64,000 bases of DNA from Sophora flavescens (GCA_030762895.1 CM061069.1:87429548-87493547), one strand, 5' to 3'; shown: positions 9,985-22,620, numbered from the stretch's first letter. Translations and numbers: made by a program. The notes: generated by a model from the letters alone, not told the origin.

Positions 9985-10370
9985 ATTTAATTACTCTAGG
10001 TTCGTGAATTATCTGAAAATTTCTAAATAGGTTCCTATATTTTAAAATTTTGTAATTGGGTCCCTAAACTTGTAATAAATTGTAATTGGGTCTCACATTT
10101 GTAATTGGGTTCATGGGTTTGTAAATAATGTGTAATGTGTAATTAAGTCCCTAAGATGGGGTTCTATTAGCAGACTTCACGGATAAAAATCCTACCTCAA
10201 GGACATAATTAAAAATTATTTACAAGTTCGGGGAACCGATTACAAACTTGGGATCGAATTGCAAATTATATATTAATTTAGGAATCCAATTAAAATTTAC
10301 AAAGTACAGAGACACATTTAAAGATTTTTCAAATAGTCCATGGACTCTCGGAGTAATTGAATCATATAAA
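9985..10370. repeat. Foldback/MITE-like inverted repeat
   Basis: Two arms of about 185 bp are imperfect inverted copies. The left arm starts AATTACTCTAGG and the right arm ends GGAGTAATT. Both contain the GTAATTGGGTCCC / AATTGGATTCC type blocks, and the loop lies near 10165-10180. There is no coding content. The target duplication is uncertain. Confidence 0.6.
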
Positions 10371-10491
10371 TCACTCATCCAATGGTCTGAGTCTTAGAGG
10401 GATAGTGATAGACGACAAAGTAATCGAATCATATAAGTGTCTGTTTGGTTAACGTTTGTAACGGGAGTTTGGACAGTTGCTACAGTAACGA

Positions 10492-10795
10492 TAGTGTTTG
10501 GGTGCAAAATTCAGTTTAAAATAATTGATTCCTAGTGATTATAATTGATTTTAGTAGAAGCAAGAATTTCTAGTTTTTTCGTTGAGAATAATTGATTCCA
10601 AATGTAGGACCCATAAAAGTCTATATATTTACACCCCAAAAGTGATTTTATTTTATCCTCCAAACAAAATCAATTCTTCTAAACTCACTTTCAAAATATT
10701 ATTATTAAACACAAATCAATTTTTTTAACCTTAATTTTTTCAAAATCAATTTTTTCAAATTAAATTCTATCAAAATCTAAAACAAACGAACACTA
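10492..10795. repeat. MITE-like element
   Basis: About 300 bp, AT-rich, starting GTGTTTGGGTGCAAAA and ending TTTTAGA...: the right end reads AAACAAACGAACAC, so the ends are inverted copies of a GTGTTTGG-type terminus. Internal ATAATTGATT blocks recur. No clean target duplication is visible. Confidence 0.45.
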
Positions 10796-11880
10796 AATCA
10801 TATCATTCTCATCTATGCTTAACAAAGACAAAGAGAAACAAGAAAGAGAGCCAGTATCGTATGGCAAGAAAAAAATTTCATGGTACAATATGGTAACTTT
10901 CTCAATTTCATAACAAATAGAGATTTTATGTTGTAATAAATTCAATTTTTATAGGCAACTTCTTAAAGAAAAAGACATATAGAATCTCCAAGAATATTAA
11001 TGATTTTGTGGACAGAAAAATATTGAGAATGAATTTAATAATATGAAAATAAAGTTAACCATGATTGAGAGAGTTAAAAGGGCACTAAAAATATAAAAGA
11101 GAGGGATTAAAAACCAACATAATTTGATCACAATGATATATAGGTCAAGTTGGCGTTTTTAGCCACTACAACTATAGGACAAAAATATCCTAACGCGTGA
11201 GCTGTTCCAAGTCTTCATGAACATTAGAACCATTCTATCGGTGTCACCAATCTCAATCATAATTCCAATGATAGACGACAGACAGAACAGAAACAAACAG
11301 CGCCCATGGTTTCCAACCAAACCAATAAACAGAAAACGTTTTACTACTTGAACGCATGAGATATGATTTGATTCCTAACTCAAATTTCCTTGTATATATA
11401 AAAAAATCACTACTTTATTATTTTCAATTCATTGTTATTAATAAAATCACATGATCAACTGATTTTTCTGCAACGTTATCAACACTCATTCTTCGAGGAA
11501 AGGAACAAACAATCTCAATTGAAATCAATTTTTATTTTCCCGGAATTTCATTCCTATACACTCATAAATATTAAGACTGTCCCCTTTTTTTTAAAAAAAG
11601 TGTTAAGATTGTTGGGGCATAAATATTTGTCATATTTTAATGTATTTATTACATGTTAGATTCTTGGACTTTTATATAATATATAAAATTATAAATGGTC
11701 AATAGCTAATTGAATGCGAGGCCTAAGGCAATCACCTTAATTGCCTTGTGACTTCCACAACTTGCGTGTGGGACAAGTCTAAGGTCCTTCAAACTCATTA
11801 ACTCAACATGGAGGACTAAGCACAATTACATAACCACTAGTAGTAGTTTATTGTTAAAAAATAACAATTATTTTTTATAG
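10796..11880. other. Intergenic AT-rich DNA, no gene recognised
   Basis: No reading frame with recognisable protein similarity and no clear repeat boundaries. The ORF at 11432-11659 is low complexity and looks random. Confidence 0.5.
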
Positions 11881-13932
11881 TGTCTCAACCAAAATTTACG
11901 ACGGGGACGGCGATAAAATTTTTTTTTTATGAAAAGTAGAGTCGTCACCAATTTTATTTAATTGAGGAAAAAATTGGAAAACCTTTAAAAAAAATGGTCT
12001 TTGAAACCAAGTTGAGTTCGGGAGTCGGTTATGAGTAGGGAAGGTGTTAAGCACCCTACATCACCCATCCTACGAATGGTACCTTGAATTAATCGCACAA
12101 AATTATTCATTTTTTACCCCAAAAAATATTCACAAGGAAGGATTTATTTATTAATATTTTCTTTATTTTTATATTTCTTTATTGGTTTTTTGCATTTTTT
12201 AATTTATTTTTTAGAAAGAAAAATATCATTGATAAATCCTAAATGAGGTTGAACATGGCACGTAAGCACATAGGGCAACCTCAAAGCTAGGGGATTGAGC
12301 ATGACTCTTGTCATAGAGCAACCCAAAAAAAACATTAAATAAATGATTAATTAATTATCCACATTAAATAAATTAAAAAAAGAACAAAAATAAAGGAAAA
12401 TTTAATTTTGGCTCGACGAGATGATTTATCCCGCTCCTACGTATTCCCTGCTTCGATGAGAAACTCAAAGCCACGTAGTTTTTGTAGAAAATATTTTATT
12501 TGTTGGTTAATTTTAATTTATGGAAGAAAAAATAATAATAATAATAACAATAATATTTATTTAAAAATGATTTTATTTTATTTTTTTAAAAAAGGGTTTT
12601 TGATATATTTCGTTTGTTTTATATTTTTTTTATTGAAAACTCCAAAATGAGATAGAACATGGCATATACATCCACAGAGCTATCCCGCATCTAAGGAATT
12701 GAGTATGAAACCTCTCACAAAGCAAATCCCAAATTTGTTTTTTTTTTGGTAATTCCCCTTTTTAAAATCATTTTATTTATTTGTTTTTTTTTAAAAAATA
12801 AATAAATATTTCACAAAGCAAGTGTTTCATTTTCCAGATTAGTCCCTTTCAGTTTAGTATCTCCATTGGGCCAACCATCTAACCTACTGATCCAATGATC
12901 CCCTCAAATTTAATTTATATAGCAATAAGAACAAAACAATATAAAATAATAATAAAATAAAAAAACACAAAAGCAAAATGGAATAAACATTAAAAATCTA
13001 AAACACATATCATCATCAGAAACGTTAGTAGCGAGAACCATTTCTCTTCACAGTGCAGGCGAGAATGCAGGGAAAGGAGGAAGCTGACCGTACAGCGGCA
13101 GATCCAGATCGGAGCTGGGCAAGACGGAGGTGGTGAGGCGAGTTCCTCTAGTGGCGGCGATATGCGATCGGAACAACGGAGGATCGGTTCGCGAGCGAGT
13201 CTTGACTGGCCGTGAATGGCGACTCGCGGTGGCTTGACAGACGCAGCGGCGTTGCGTGCGGACAGCGGCTGGTGCGAAGGCGGAGCTTGGAAAATGAGAG
13301 GTGGTGCAGCGGTTGTGGCTGGCGTGATGATTCGGTAAGGTGGAAAAAAAAAGGAATGGAGTTTTGAGAGAGATGAGAGGAAGAAGGAGAGGGATGAGAG
13401 GGATGGTGTTTTGAGAGGGATGAGAGGGATGGTGTTTTGAGAGAGATGAAGGGAATGAAGTCTTGAGGGAGATGAGAGGAAGGTGTTTTGAGGGAGATGA
13501 GAGGAAGAAGATGTGTCTGACAGGAAAAAAATGAAAGCCAAGAAAGAATAATCAAAGAATGGGGAAGAACGTGATTTTTCTGTAACCAGGAAGAAAATGA
13601 AGAGTTTTTCCTTCTCTCTGATTTTTTTCGCCCCCTCCTATTTGGTATTGATTGTGACTTTTTTATAATTCCAATTCCTCTGATCTTGATCCTAAAATCC
13701 CGCCAAGATTCAGATTGCTATCTGATCCTGATCCTAAAAATATGCCCAGGTTAACATTTCTATCTTTGATTTGAAAATTAAATTCAAATTCAAAATAAAG
13801 TGGTTGTTAGGGAGGAGGATGAGATGAGTTTTTATTTTCTTTTCAAATTTTTATTTTTTTATTTTTATTTTTATTTTTTTTGAATTTTTTTTAGTGAAGA
13901 CTAAGAGACCCGGTCAAAATGGGGTGTTCACA
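11881..13932. mobile_element. Large solo LTR candidate (2.05 kb)
   Basis: A 2052-bp block starting TGTCTCAACC and ending GTGTTCACA, flanked by a perfect 5-bp duplication TATAG at 11876-11880 and 13933-13937. TG/CA ends plus a 5-bp duplication and no pol genes fit a solo LTR of a large Ty3/gypsy element. An internal imperfect repeat is visible (GAACATGGCA segments at about 12250 and 12655). The block also contains a purine-rich GAGAGGGATGAGAGGGATGG-type minisatellite near 13370-13510, which explains the spurious minus-strand ORFs there. The family is not identified. Confidence 0.7.
13360..13512. repeat. Purine-rich minisatellite inside the large solo LTR
   Basis: Irregular tandem copies of units such as TGTTTTGAGAGGGATGAGAG, about 20-35 bp each. 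It is the source of low-complexity Ser/Leu/Pro-rich ORFs on the minus strand, which I do not consider genes. Confidence 0.7.
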
Positions 13933-13935
13933 TAT

Positions 13936-15237
13936 AGGTTTAATGAACTTTATAATCCTTATAAAGTGAACAAGTTTTGATTGATTTCTACAATTCTTTT
14001 TTTTTATTGTGATCCTTGTAAATTTCAGAATTTGGTTTTAATCCCTGCCATTAGTGCTCATCCAATAAGTGCAGACGTGATTAACTGCTTGTTCCTTTAG
14101 CACTGTCAGATAGGCTAATTTACTAATTTTTAATGCCATGTTGGATTAATAATTTGTTTTTTGTTTAATGAATCTTTTAGTCCGGTAAAGTGAGTGAATT
14201 TTGATTATGGTCCCTACCCTTTTTTTTCGTTGGTTTAGGTCCCTAAAAATTCCAGAAATTTGATTGTAGTCCTTATCGTCAGTGCTAATCTGTTAAGTGT
14301 TGACGTGACTAATGGCGTGTTGTGTCAGCACTGTCATGGGCATTATCTTTCATATTTTAAAGCCACGCAGGTGCCACATAGGAAAATCATTATTTTTTAT
14401 TTTCTAATTTATAATTATTGTTATTTTTTAGTTATTTAAATATTTTATTTTTTCTTTTAATCTTAGTGTTCTTTTCTTTTAGTTTATAATTTAGTAAATA
14501 GAAACTCACTCGTGTTCTTCTTCTCGTTTCCACCTCTATCAACCTCCTTCGCGTGCTCAGGAAGAAGCTCCTTCCTCACGTTTTGTTTGTCCTACTTCTT
14601 CTTTGTTTTGCTTGTTCTTCCTCTTCCTGTCACTAAGATCGCCACGATGAGTCAACTTAATGAACAAAAGAGCAGTCATTTGCTTCAAATTCCAATACCC
14701 AAAATAGGGTTTGCAGTAGTGGAGATAGGTTGAAGGCGATGACATCCAAGAGCAAGAAGAATCTCGAAAAACAATTTTGGACTTGCCCTAATTGGAAGGT
14801 AAGAAAAAATATCTTTTCAAAATGATCATCTCCAAACGTGATAGTGCTGACATGGTGTGTCATTAACAACGTTAGAAATTAACGGATGAGCACTAACGAC
14901 AACGACTAAAACCAAAATTATGGAACTTGTAGGGACATCCAAAACCAAAACTTGCCCACTTTGTAGGGACTAAAAAGTTCATAAACCTAATAATATTAAT
15001 AATTATAAAGTTAAAAAATATAAAATAAATTATCAATCTTACTTGGCATTAAAAAATTATTAAATTAGCTTATGTCGCACACTATTAGTCATGTTAGCAT
15101 TTAACGGAGGAGCACTAACGATAGAGACTAAAATCATAGTTTTGAAACTTGCAGGGACCAAAATCAACGAGAAAAAAATATAGGGATCATAACCAAAACT
15201 CGTCCACTTCACATGAAATATAATGTTCATTAAACCT
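13936..15237. mobile_element. Foldback (MULE-like) element carrying a zf-GRF fragment
   Basis: A 1.3-kb element with inverted arms of about 400 bp, left 13936-14400 and right 14830-15237, each beginning AGGTTTAATGAAC on its own strand. Each arm contains two diverged sub-copies of a segment with GTCCCTA, AGTTTTGGTTT and TTAGTGCTCATCCGTTAA. The ~430-bp centre is non-repetitive and carries a gene fragment at 14647-14798. Long arms and captured coding sequence fit a Pack-type Mutator-like or foldback element. A 9-bp target duplication could not be confirmed, since the flanks are T-rich on both sides. Confidence 0.65.
14647..14798 (+). pseudogene. zf-GRF domain fragment captured in the foldback element
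   Basis: The start is MSQLNEQKSSHLLQIPIPK. After a one-base loss near 14710 the next frame reads CSSGDRLKAMTSKSKKNLEK then QFWTCPNWK, the core of a GRF-type zinc finger (C-x-x-G...TS-T-x-NPG-x-x-FW-x-CP-W/Y-K). It ends exactly at a splice-donor-like GTAAG at 14799. GRF fingers bind nucleic acid in nuclear proteins; plants have many short GRF proteins associated with transposons. The frameshift and isolation between transposon arms make it a fragment. Confidence 0.6.
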
Positions 15238-15571
15238 TTTTTTAATATAATAAATAAATGATTTTAACTATAGTTATTGTTTAGGACAAAACCGAGTGAA
15301 CCAAAATACTGAACGACCTGTTTGGCCATAAAGTCAGGATCATTGCATAGGCGGAAGATAGAGGCGAGTACCCAAGACTATGTCACCTTACTCTCGGGGT
15401 CTCTTCCAAAGATAGAATCTCGGATGCGGTTGTAATGGCTCAATAGAGCTCCTACAAATATTACCGTGGTTGTTAGGTATGGACCCGTGCCTAAACACTT
15501 ATCTATAAGTGAGACTTACTTGAGTGTTAGAGTGTCTTTGTAGCAGGGGCAGGGGCGGGGGGAGGGGGAGG

Positions 15572-16450
15572 TGATGTGATCATAGGAAGCACAACCTTAA
15601 TGAGTCAATGGGGGAAAATCAACTTTGAAGCAAATTCAAATCAAACATGCTTCACTATTTTGGCTGTTTTTTGAGTTGTAGATGTCTGCTTGAAGTGACC
15701 TTGGATGAGTTGTAAAGCTTAGAAGATTATCTACAAATCTTATTTTTGACTCAAGAGTTGATCCGGTGTCTATCATGACTAAAATTGGGCTACAAGTTTA
15801 GAACGAAATTCTGTACGGGTTTTGATTTAGTTAGGCTTGTAATTAGGCTTAAGAGTTTTCCAAGCCCATTAGGACTTGGAGAGGTGCACTTTAAGTTCGA
15901 CTAATTTGCACCTTAAGTAAGAGTAACTTGTACTTCAAGTTAGACTAGCTTGCACCTTAAGTAGGATGAGCCTATAAATAGGCTTCATGTAAATCATTTT
16001 ACAAGTTTGGAATACAATTGAGTTTTCTTACACTTGAGATTGCTAGAGAGAGTTGAGAGTCTCATCTTCTTGGTTCATGAGTTGAATCATTGATTCTTAT
16101 CTTGAATTTTCATATTCAAGTGGTGAATCTTCCTTTGGCTTATCAAATTCAATCTTCTTCTCCAAGAAGAATGACTTTGTGGCGCCTTCCCTCCTCTTCT
16201 CTACCACTTTCATTTTCTATTTTGTTCTTTAATTCTTGCTCTTTAATTCTTGTCATATACTTCTTGCAATTTACTTTCTAGTTCATATATCAATTGTTAT
16301 TCTCTTCTACTCCTTTTGTTTCTCTTGATTTTTCACTTGAAGATCAAGCTTCATATCAATTGGTCTTGTTTGTGTTTGATCTTGAATTCTTAGCAATTGA
16401 AATCAAAGAATAATCTTAAAATGTTAGTGATCTATGTCTTGATCACATCA
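15572..16450 (+). mobile_element. Solo LTR candidate (879 bp)
   Basis: Starts TGATGTGATCA and ends TGATCACATCA, so the termini are an 11-bp inverted repeat. Flanked by a perfect 5-bp duplication GGAGG at 15567-15571 and 16451-16455. TATAAATA at 15973-15980 gives the orientation. There is no internal domain on either side, so it is a solo LTR. The superfamily is not established. Confidence 0.75.
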
Positions 16451-16455
16451 GGAGG

Positions 16456-17047
16456 CCTATGTTGGCCCACGTTTTCATTTTATTGTTTTGCATACCTATA
16501 GATTATCTTTTTAGAGCTAATATGACCGAAGCTAGAAGCCCAACTATCCAACATGACGCCAAACATAAGTTCAATTAGCATAGACAAACAGGGAAAAAAA
16601 ACCCACTTTACAACCTTTTATGTATAGCTTGGCTTATTTCTTGTTTTGTGAATTTGGATAAGGCTTATTTATTTGGACTTTAGGGTTTAGGGTTTGACTG
16701 ATGGTATGACTTTTATTATTATTATTATTTGAATGATGCATTTGCTTCAATGTATTTTATTTGAATAATATATTAATAATATTTTTAGTTTTTTTTTTAT
16801 TTTACAACAATATGCTTTTTAAAAAAATATAGGTTAACGGATTATTCTATATGGTTTGAGTAATTTATATTATATTAAATTGTTAATTATACATTAAAAT
16901 TGTTTCATATAATTTATTTTGATATGTTAGTTGAGTTTTGTTTAATATTTTATATTATGTATATTTAATTTTGACCTCTCATCTTTGTAAGTACAACTCC
17001 ATTCCACACACCTAATCCAATTCGAGAGTCGAGTTATCCCGTCCATA
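16456..17047. other. Intergenic AT-rich DNA
   Basis: No gene recognised. A short run of two to three TTTAGGG-like units occurs near 16680 but is too short to be a telomeric array. Confidence 0.5.
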
Positions 17048-17222
17048 TGGTATGTTTTTTTTTAGGTATACAAAAATTTAGGTGAGTTTGGTCTCAGGGA
17101 CTCACTAGGGTCGATCGTCATGCCTTATGGTTCAAAGAAGCGATTACAAATAAGATTCGAATTCACAACCTTATGAGTTATGAGTCGTATCTTTATCAAT
17201 TGAACCAACCATCGGTTGAATT
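17048..17222 (-). mobile_element. tRNA-derived SINE
   Basis: On the minus strand a tRNA-like head reads TGGTTCAATTGATAAAG (box A) and, about 35 bases on, TTGTGAATTCGAATC (box B, GTTCGAATC type). A body of ACCCTAGTGAGTCCCTGAG-type sequence follows, ending in an A-rich tail (T-run at 17056-17064 on the plus strand). Its body is related to SINE A of the 45-54.9 kb array. Confidence 0.6.
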
Positions 17223-17719
17223 ATGAGTAAATATCTTTCTGAACTAGGCCAACCATCGGCTCCATAAGATATGTTTTACGCCAGTCCAAATATGATATAC
17301 AATACTTTTCAGTTCAATAACAGTTATATTGAAATAATATTTTATACGGTTATTATATTTAAAAAGTTATTTTTCATAAATAAAGTTCACGATGTAATTA
17401 CAACTTTCTCATCTATAGTCAAGTTAGCAATTTGTGTATTGTATATGACAATCAAGTCAAATAATTTATACACTTAAACTAGCACGATAGCCAATCATAT
17501 GTTCTCTTCAAAAAATAAAATAAAAAATCATATGTTGAAACCTAGCATAATGCCGCAATGGTAGGAAAGGTTGGTTCTGGGTAGGTGCCATACTATTATT
17601 AATATTAAGCAAAGAAATAAGTCCGTGAGTGCTTGAATTTAATCCAAGACGCGATAACGTAAAGTAACTGAGCTCCTAAGTGCTTGTATTTATCTATCAT
17701 ATTTAAGTCTGACACAAGA

Positions 17720-18017
17720 CAAACCGCTTTTTGAGAAAACAGCTTAATTAAATGTTTATAGAATAAGTGCTTATCATATAAATATTGATGTATAAGTTAT
17801 TTCTATAATCAAAGAGAAAATTAGTCAAACTGTTTTCATATAAGCTATAAGCTGTTTTCAAAATCTGTCTTGAAGAGCTTGTCAAAATAAGTTGAAAACA
17901 GCTTATGGACATATCATCATAAGTTGTTTCTATAAGCTCTCTCAAACACTCTAAGAAGTGTTTATGTCAGTAAATAAGTCTGAATAAGCTGTCTATAAGT
18001 CAATCCAAACAAACCAA
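17720..18017. repeat. MITE-like element
   Basis: About 300 bp built from AAGCTGTTTTC, CTTATAAGC- and TAAGCTGTCTATAAG-type blocks. The right end reads AGTCAATCCAAACAAACC and the left begins near ACAAACCGCTTTTTGAG. This pattern is common in legume intergenic DNA. Exact termini are uncertain. Confidence 0.5.
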
Positions 18018-20234
18018 AAGTGTATCGCATTTTAGGAGGAGACAATGATGGTTAAGTGGTTACTTTTGAAAAAATGTTTGATTTATATATTTTAAATAAG
18101 AGTTCTGCTATTAAGTATTTTAAAAGTAATTCAAAAAAAAATTATCTTAAAATAAAAATAAAGGCTTTTATCTTTTAAATTTGTTAATATAAAGTAATGT
18201 TATTTTAAATTCTTTAATAAGTGCCTAAAGCCCTAAACAATTTAAACGCGAGGGTGATAGATTGTAATAGGATAAAAAATGTGATTTTACATTTAATTAA
18301 AAATTCAACTTAAAATATATATTTTTTTATAAAAAAAAAAGGCTAAAATACCTGTTTGTCCTTTAACTATTTGTGAAAATTTATTTTTGTCCTTTATCTT
18401 TTAAAAGATTCATTTTGGTCATTTATCTTTCAAACATTACTCAAAATAGTCATTCCGTCGTATCTATTACTAGATTCCGTTAATGACCCGTTGGAGATCC
18501 GTCAGGACAATTCTTCTCAAAACCCCTTCCCTTCTTCTCGTTTCTTCTAAATTAAATCAAATTACACATACTTATTCTTCTCAAAACTCATTCCCCTTTA
18601 TAATACAAAAAAAACACTCATATATGTACAACAATTCAAGTTGATAACCATGAAGTGTGGACAAGAACAGTAACAATTGTTACAATCTGATGGTGACAAC
18701 TTAATTGGACAAGAATAGTTTCATTTAAATCCAAGGCAAGCAAAATATGCTTATTCGTGAAGCGTGATTCACCTGTTCAGGTTATGGGGCTAAATTTCAA
18801 GTATTTAAATTTGTAATGATCTCTTCATTTTCAATCTGTGCATCGGTGAAAGTTAGGGCTTGCTGTAGCCTCCTTGGAGAGAACACCTCAACCTTAGCCA
18901 TATATATGGCACTCACACTTCCGTGATCTGAATGTTTGAGCTTAGTACTGATCTTTAATTCAGCAATCTCATTACATTGTCATATGAAAGAATACGATCA
19001 CACCTGGAAGGGGAAGGGGAAGGGGTTTTGAGAAGAATGAGTGTGTAATTTGATTTTAAAATAAACTAGTCGGTCAAGATCGCATCGTACAAGAACGTAT
19101 AAATTTTTTAAAATAAATAGTTGATATAAATTATTTTTTTACAATTTAAATTGCAATTTCATTGCCATTCGAAACAAATACTTAATATTAATGTGATAAA
19201 ACTTACAAAAATAAATCTTCAATCTTGCACGACTTGCTTTAAACTTTGTATCCTGCAAATAAATAAATAAAAAAGATAAATTAATTTTAAAAGACTTGAG
19301 AAAATCAAGAGGATTCAAACTTTGTTAGGTTTAATAAGCCAATGAAAATGAGTTCCGTGGATGTAATTAGAAAAAATGAAGTATAACAAATATGTGTTAT
19401 TCCTTTTCTAACTATTATCACGCTTTCAATCATTTAAGGCCAGATTGGAAGTTACAAATTCTATGGTTTTTTTTTATGAGCAATTACAAATTCTATTTTA
19501 ATCATGATATAATAGCATCATTTACATTTCATCATGTTGCTAATTAAAATAAAGAAATAACACAATGAAAAAATGAATAACAACAAAATGGGCCATATAT
19601 TTTCTTATTTATTTGTTTCAGTTAAAAGTAACTAAAAGTTATTTTAAAAATTATCATTTTTGTCAATAGTTGAAATGAAGGACGTGGAAATTATTTGCAA
19701 AATTGTTACCAGGTAGAAGCATATTGTTTGAGTGTTTGGATTCTTACCGCGTTCTGTTTCTCACCTATCAAATATTAATTAGAGAAAGTGGGAGAGTTGT
19801 ATAAGGTTTCAGAGTATACATGGTCTTATTTCTCGAGAGATGAGAAATCACTAAAACATGGTTTAAAATTGTTTATAACAATAATTTGTCATCTGAAAAT
19901 GATTTATTCCCTTGAAAACATATCTATCTATAAATAATTATCTATAAATAATTTTGATAAATAGATATTAAAAAATATTTGTAGAAGTAGTTGCTTTAAC
20001 AAAGTAGCATATATATGTTATCCGAAAAATCATACAAATAATATTATTTCAGCAAGATAAATGCAAAATGATTAGCACAATTATAATAATAAAAAAGATA
20101 ATGAAGAAAAAATGGGCACAATTGATTATGTAAATGAATTTTTTTGGATGTGATGTAAATGAATGGTTGGATATTAAATGAATGGGTCAAGTACCCAGGT
20201 TATATAAATTTGTATTAGTTTGATACACACACGT

Positions 20235-20510
20235 ACTCCCTCCGGCCCAATATATAAGCAAAAAAGTCTCAAGGTTTTTGTACCAATATATAAGTAAATT
20301 TTGTTTTCTAATGACTCATTTAATGACATTATTCTCAAAATATCATTCATTTAATACAAACTTCAATGACTCATTTAATGAAGATTGAAGTTTTAGATGA
20401 AAGATAATCTAGGTAACAAACCTAATTTTTTATAAGATTCAATGAGATTAATTAACCACCTTAATATGTGTTTTCGATTATTTTTTGCTTATAACATGGA
20501 CAAGAGGGAG
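20235..20510. mobile_element. Stowaway MITE
   Basis: 276 bp starting CTCCCTCCGGCCC and ending GGACAAGAGGGAG, flanked by TA dinucleotides at 20233-20234 and 20511-20512. The CTCCCTC terminus and TA duplication are diagnostic of Tc1/mariner-related Stowaway elements. Confidence 0.85.
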
Positions 20511-20825
20511 TATATGCATATTGCCTTGAAAACATAGCTATCTATAAATATTCATAATAAATAGATATTAAAAAATGACTGTAAAAGAATTTATTTTATC
20601 GAAGTTATATTAATATCTTACTCGAAAAATAGTTCTAGCAATTGTATATTTTTTATCACTTTCATAAGTAAATACTATTTGTCTACATATTTGATTTTAA
20701 TAAATTTTGATAATAATACTTTAATAAATTATTATTACATCAAACCTTTTTTAAAATACTTTTTAGAAATTATTATTACATGTAGAATAATTTGGAAATT
20801 GTAACATTCATCATTCAATTGTTCC

Positions 20826-21006
20826 TGTTAAGATAGTTAAATTTGTTATAGTTAGTTATAGATGTTAGTTAGATTACTTGGATTAGTTGGCTATATAAGC
20901 CAAGATCACTCATTGTAATTTTTACTTTTCCATTTTATCAATACACAGTTTTCCCAATCTTTCAATACTCTCTCTTCTCTTCACTCTGAAACCATGAAAT
21001 TCAACA
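20826..21006 (+). repeat. 5' LTR of the non-autonomous element
   Basis: 181 bp, TG...CA. Contains a GGCTATATAAGCC promoter-like TATA motif near 20889-20901. Confidence 0.9.
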
Positions 21007-22244
21007 TGGTATCAAAGCCATTTCATCCTCCTTGAACCTCCTTTCCGCTGCATTCTCTTTTGTTTTTCGTTTTTCTTATTTTATTTTCCTTTCTTTTCCC
21101 GAGAAAACCCATCTTCTACACCTTTATCCTCTCTTTGCTACTTCAACGTCCTATCCACCATTTCTTAGCTCAATAGTTTGTTCTCAATCTGGTTTTTATT
21201 GTCGGTGTTCCTTGTGGTAGGAAATATTGTTTTTTGGGATTTGCTTGTTGATCTGTTCATGTCGATTCCGATTGTTGGTGCGCCGTCGTCTTTGTGCTTC
21301 GGATCGTTTCTCGGAGATCGGTCTTTGGAGAATCAACGATTCGGTTTGAGATCTGCGATTTAGTGATCTTGCCATCTTCGTTTCCATAACTCGTGCAAGA
21401 TTTGGTGCTTCTTGCAAAGCTCGTCATAGATCTGTGTTTGCTTGCGATCTTTTTAGATATGGCCTTTTTTATCTTCTCCCCTCCGATCTTGTTTTTGATC
21501 CGGTTCTTCTCCCTGCCAGATCTTGTCTTTGATCCAAAGTGCACGCTAGATGTTTGATGATATTTACGAGAGGACTCTGTGAGTTCCCATGGTGGCGTTT
21601 AATGGCTCGGCGAGGTTGTGTCTTCTTGTGCGAATCTGGTTGTGATTTGCAACGTTCCTATATGCATCATGGCGTTGTCACTTTGGAGAGTGTAACCCCT
21701 TCTTTGATCACACGGAGCGTCCAACTACGGTCTTCAATCTTTGGTTCCGATTTGTTGCCGCCATTCTCGGAGTTCGGTTATTCTTGGTTTTGCTTTCTTG
21801 TTGGTGGTGACATAAACATACCTCTTTCAAGAATTTAGGGTTCTTGGATAATCATGGTTTTATTGCTAGTGCCTCAAGTGATAATGATGAAATAGAGTTA
21901 CATGTATATCTTGGTAGTGAGCATGGGATGGTATATGTGCCGAAGCTCCTTTCATTATTAATGCAATTCTCCTGTTATGCATAGACTTCACCAGATCTAC
22001 GTTCGTTGTTGATGAAAACTTGGTTATGGATTAGTGGTGTTTTACAGTGCCGACTTTGGTTATTTGGTGACTCACAAGCGTTTGTTGTTGATCCCTTTGG
22101 ATACAACTTTGTCTTGTAGCTAATGTTTTATGAAGAGCTCCTCTAACTGTCAGTTTTCATGCACACCAAGTGTTTGTGTTTCTAGTTCAGTGATTCTGAT
22201 TTTTTTGTTTAGCCTATTGGCTTCATTGATGTAAGCTTCTGTCC

Positions 22245-22620
22245 ACGGTGATTAAGCATTTGATATGAGCTTTTACCTTGGATGGTTAAGCATTGATTCT
22301 TTGTTGCTAGCTTACGCCTTTTTATGGGTGGTTAAGCAAATGTGCTTGTTAAGTGGTTAAGTCTTGAGTTGTGACTTACGCTTAATGGTTAAGCTTTTGC
22401 CTTTTTGTTGGCTTTAGTGGTTTATGCTTACGCCTTGTATGGTGGTTAAGCATTGAGACCATTATATGTTTTTACTACTGTCTTGAGTGGTTAAGCCGCA
22501 TATTTAGCTTCACGCTCAAGATGGTTAAGCCTGTGCCTTAGTTGGCTTTGATGAGTTTAGCTTCTGCCTTGTATGGTGGTTAAGCACTTGGAGCTTCCGT
22601 CTTTTACGGTGGTTAAGCAT
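22245..22620 (+). repeat. Internal irregular repeats with TGGTTAAGC
   Basis: About ten copies of a loosely spaced unit with GCTTNCGCCTT and TATGGTGGTTAAGCA, 25-60 bp apart, inside the non-autonomous LTR element. No coding frame is kept through them. Confidence 0.65.

Noticed and set aside
12990..13555. Minus-strand ORFs of 135 and 183 aa rich in Ser, Leu and Pro
   Set aside because: They read through the purine-rich minisatellite of the large solo LTR; low complexity and no recognisable domain.
16675..16700. Telomere-like TTTAGGG repeats
   Set aside because: Only two to three units; expected by chance in AT-rich DNA and common as short interstitial motifs.
21032..21838. ORFs of 60-100 aa in the non-autonomous LTR element as gag
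   Set aside because: No gag core or zinc knuckle in any frame; frames overlap on both strands.
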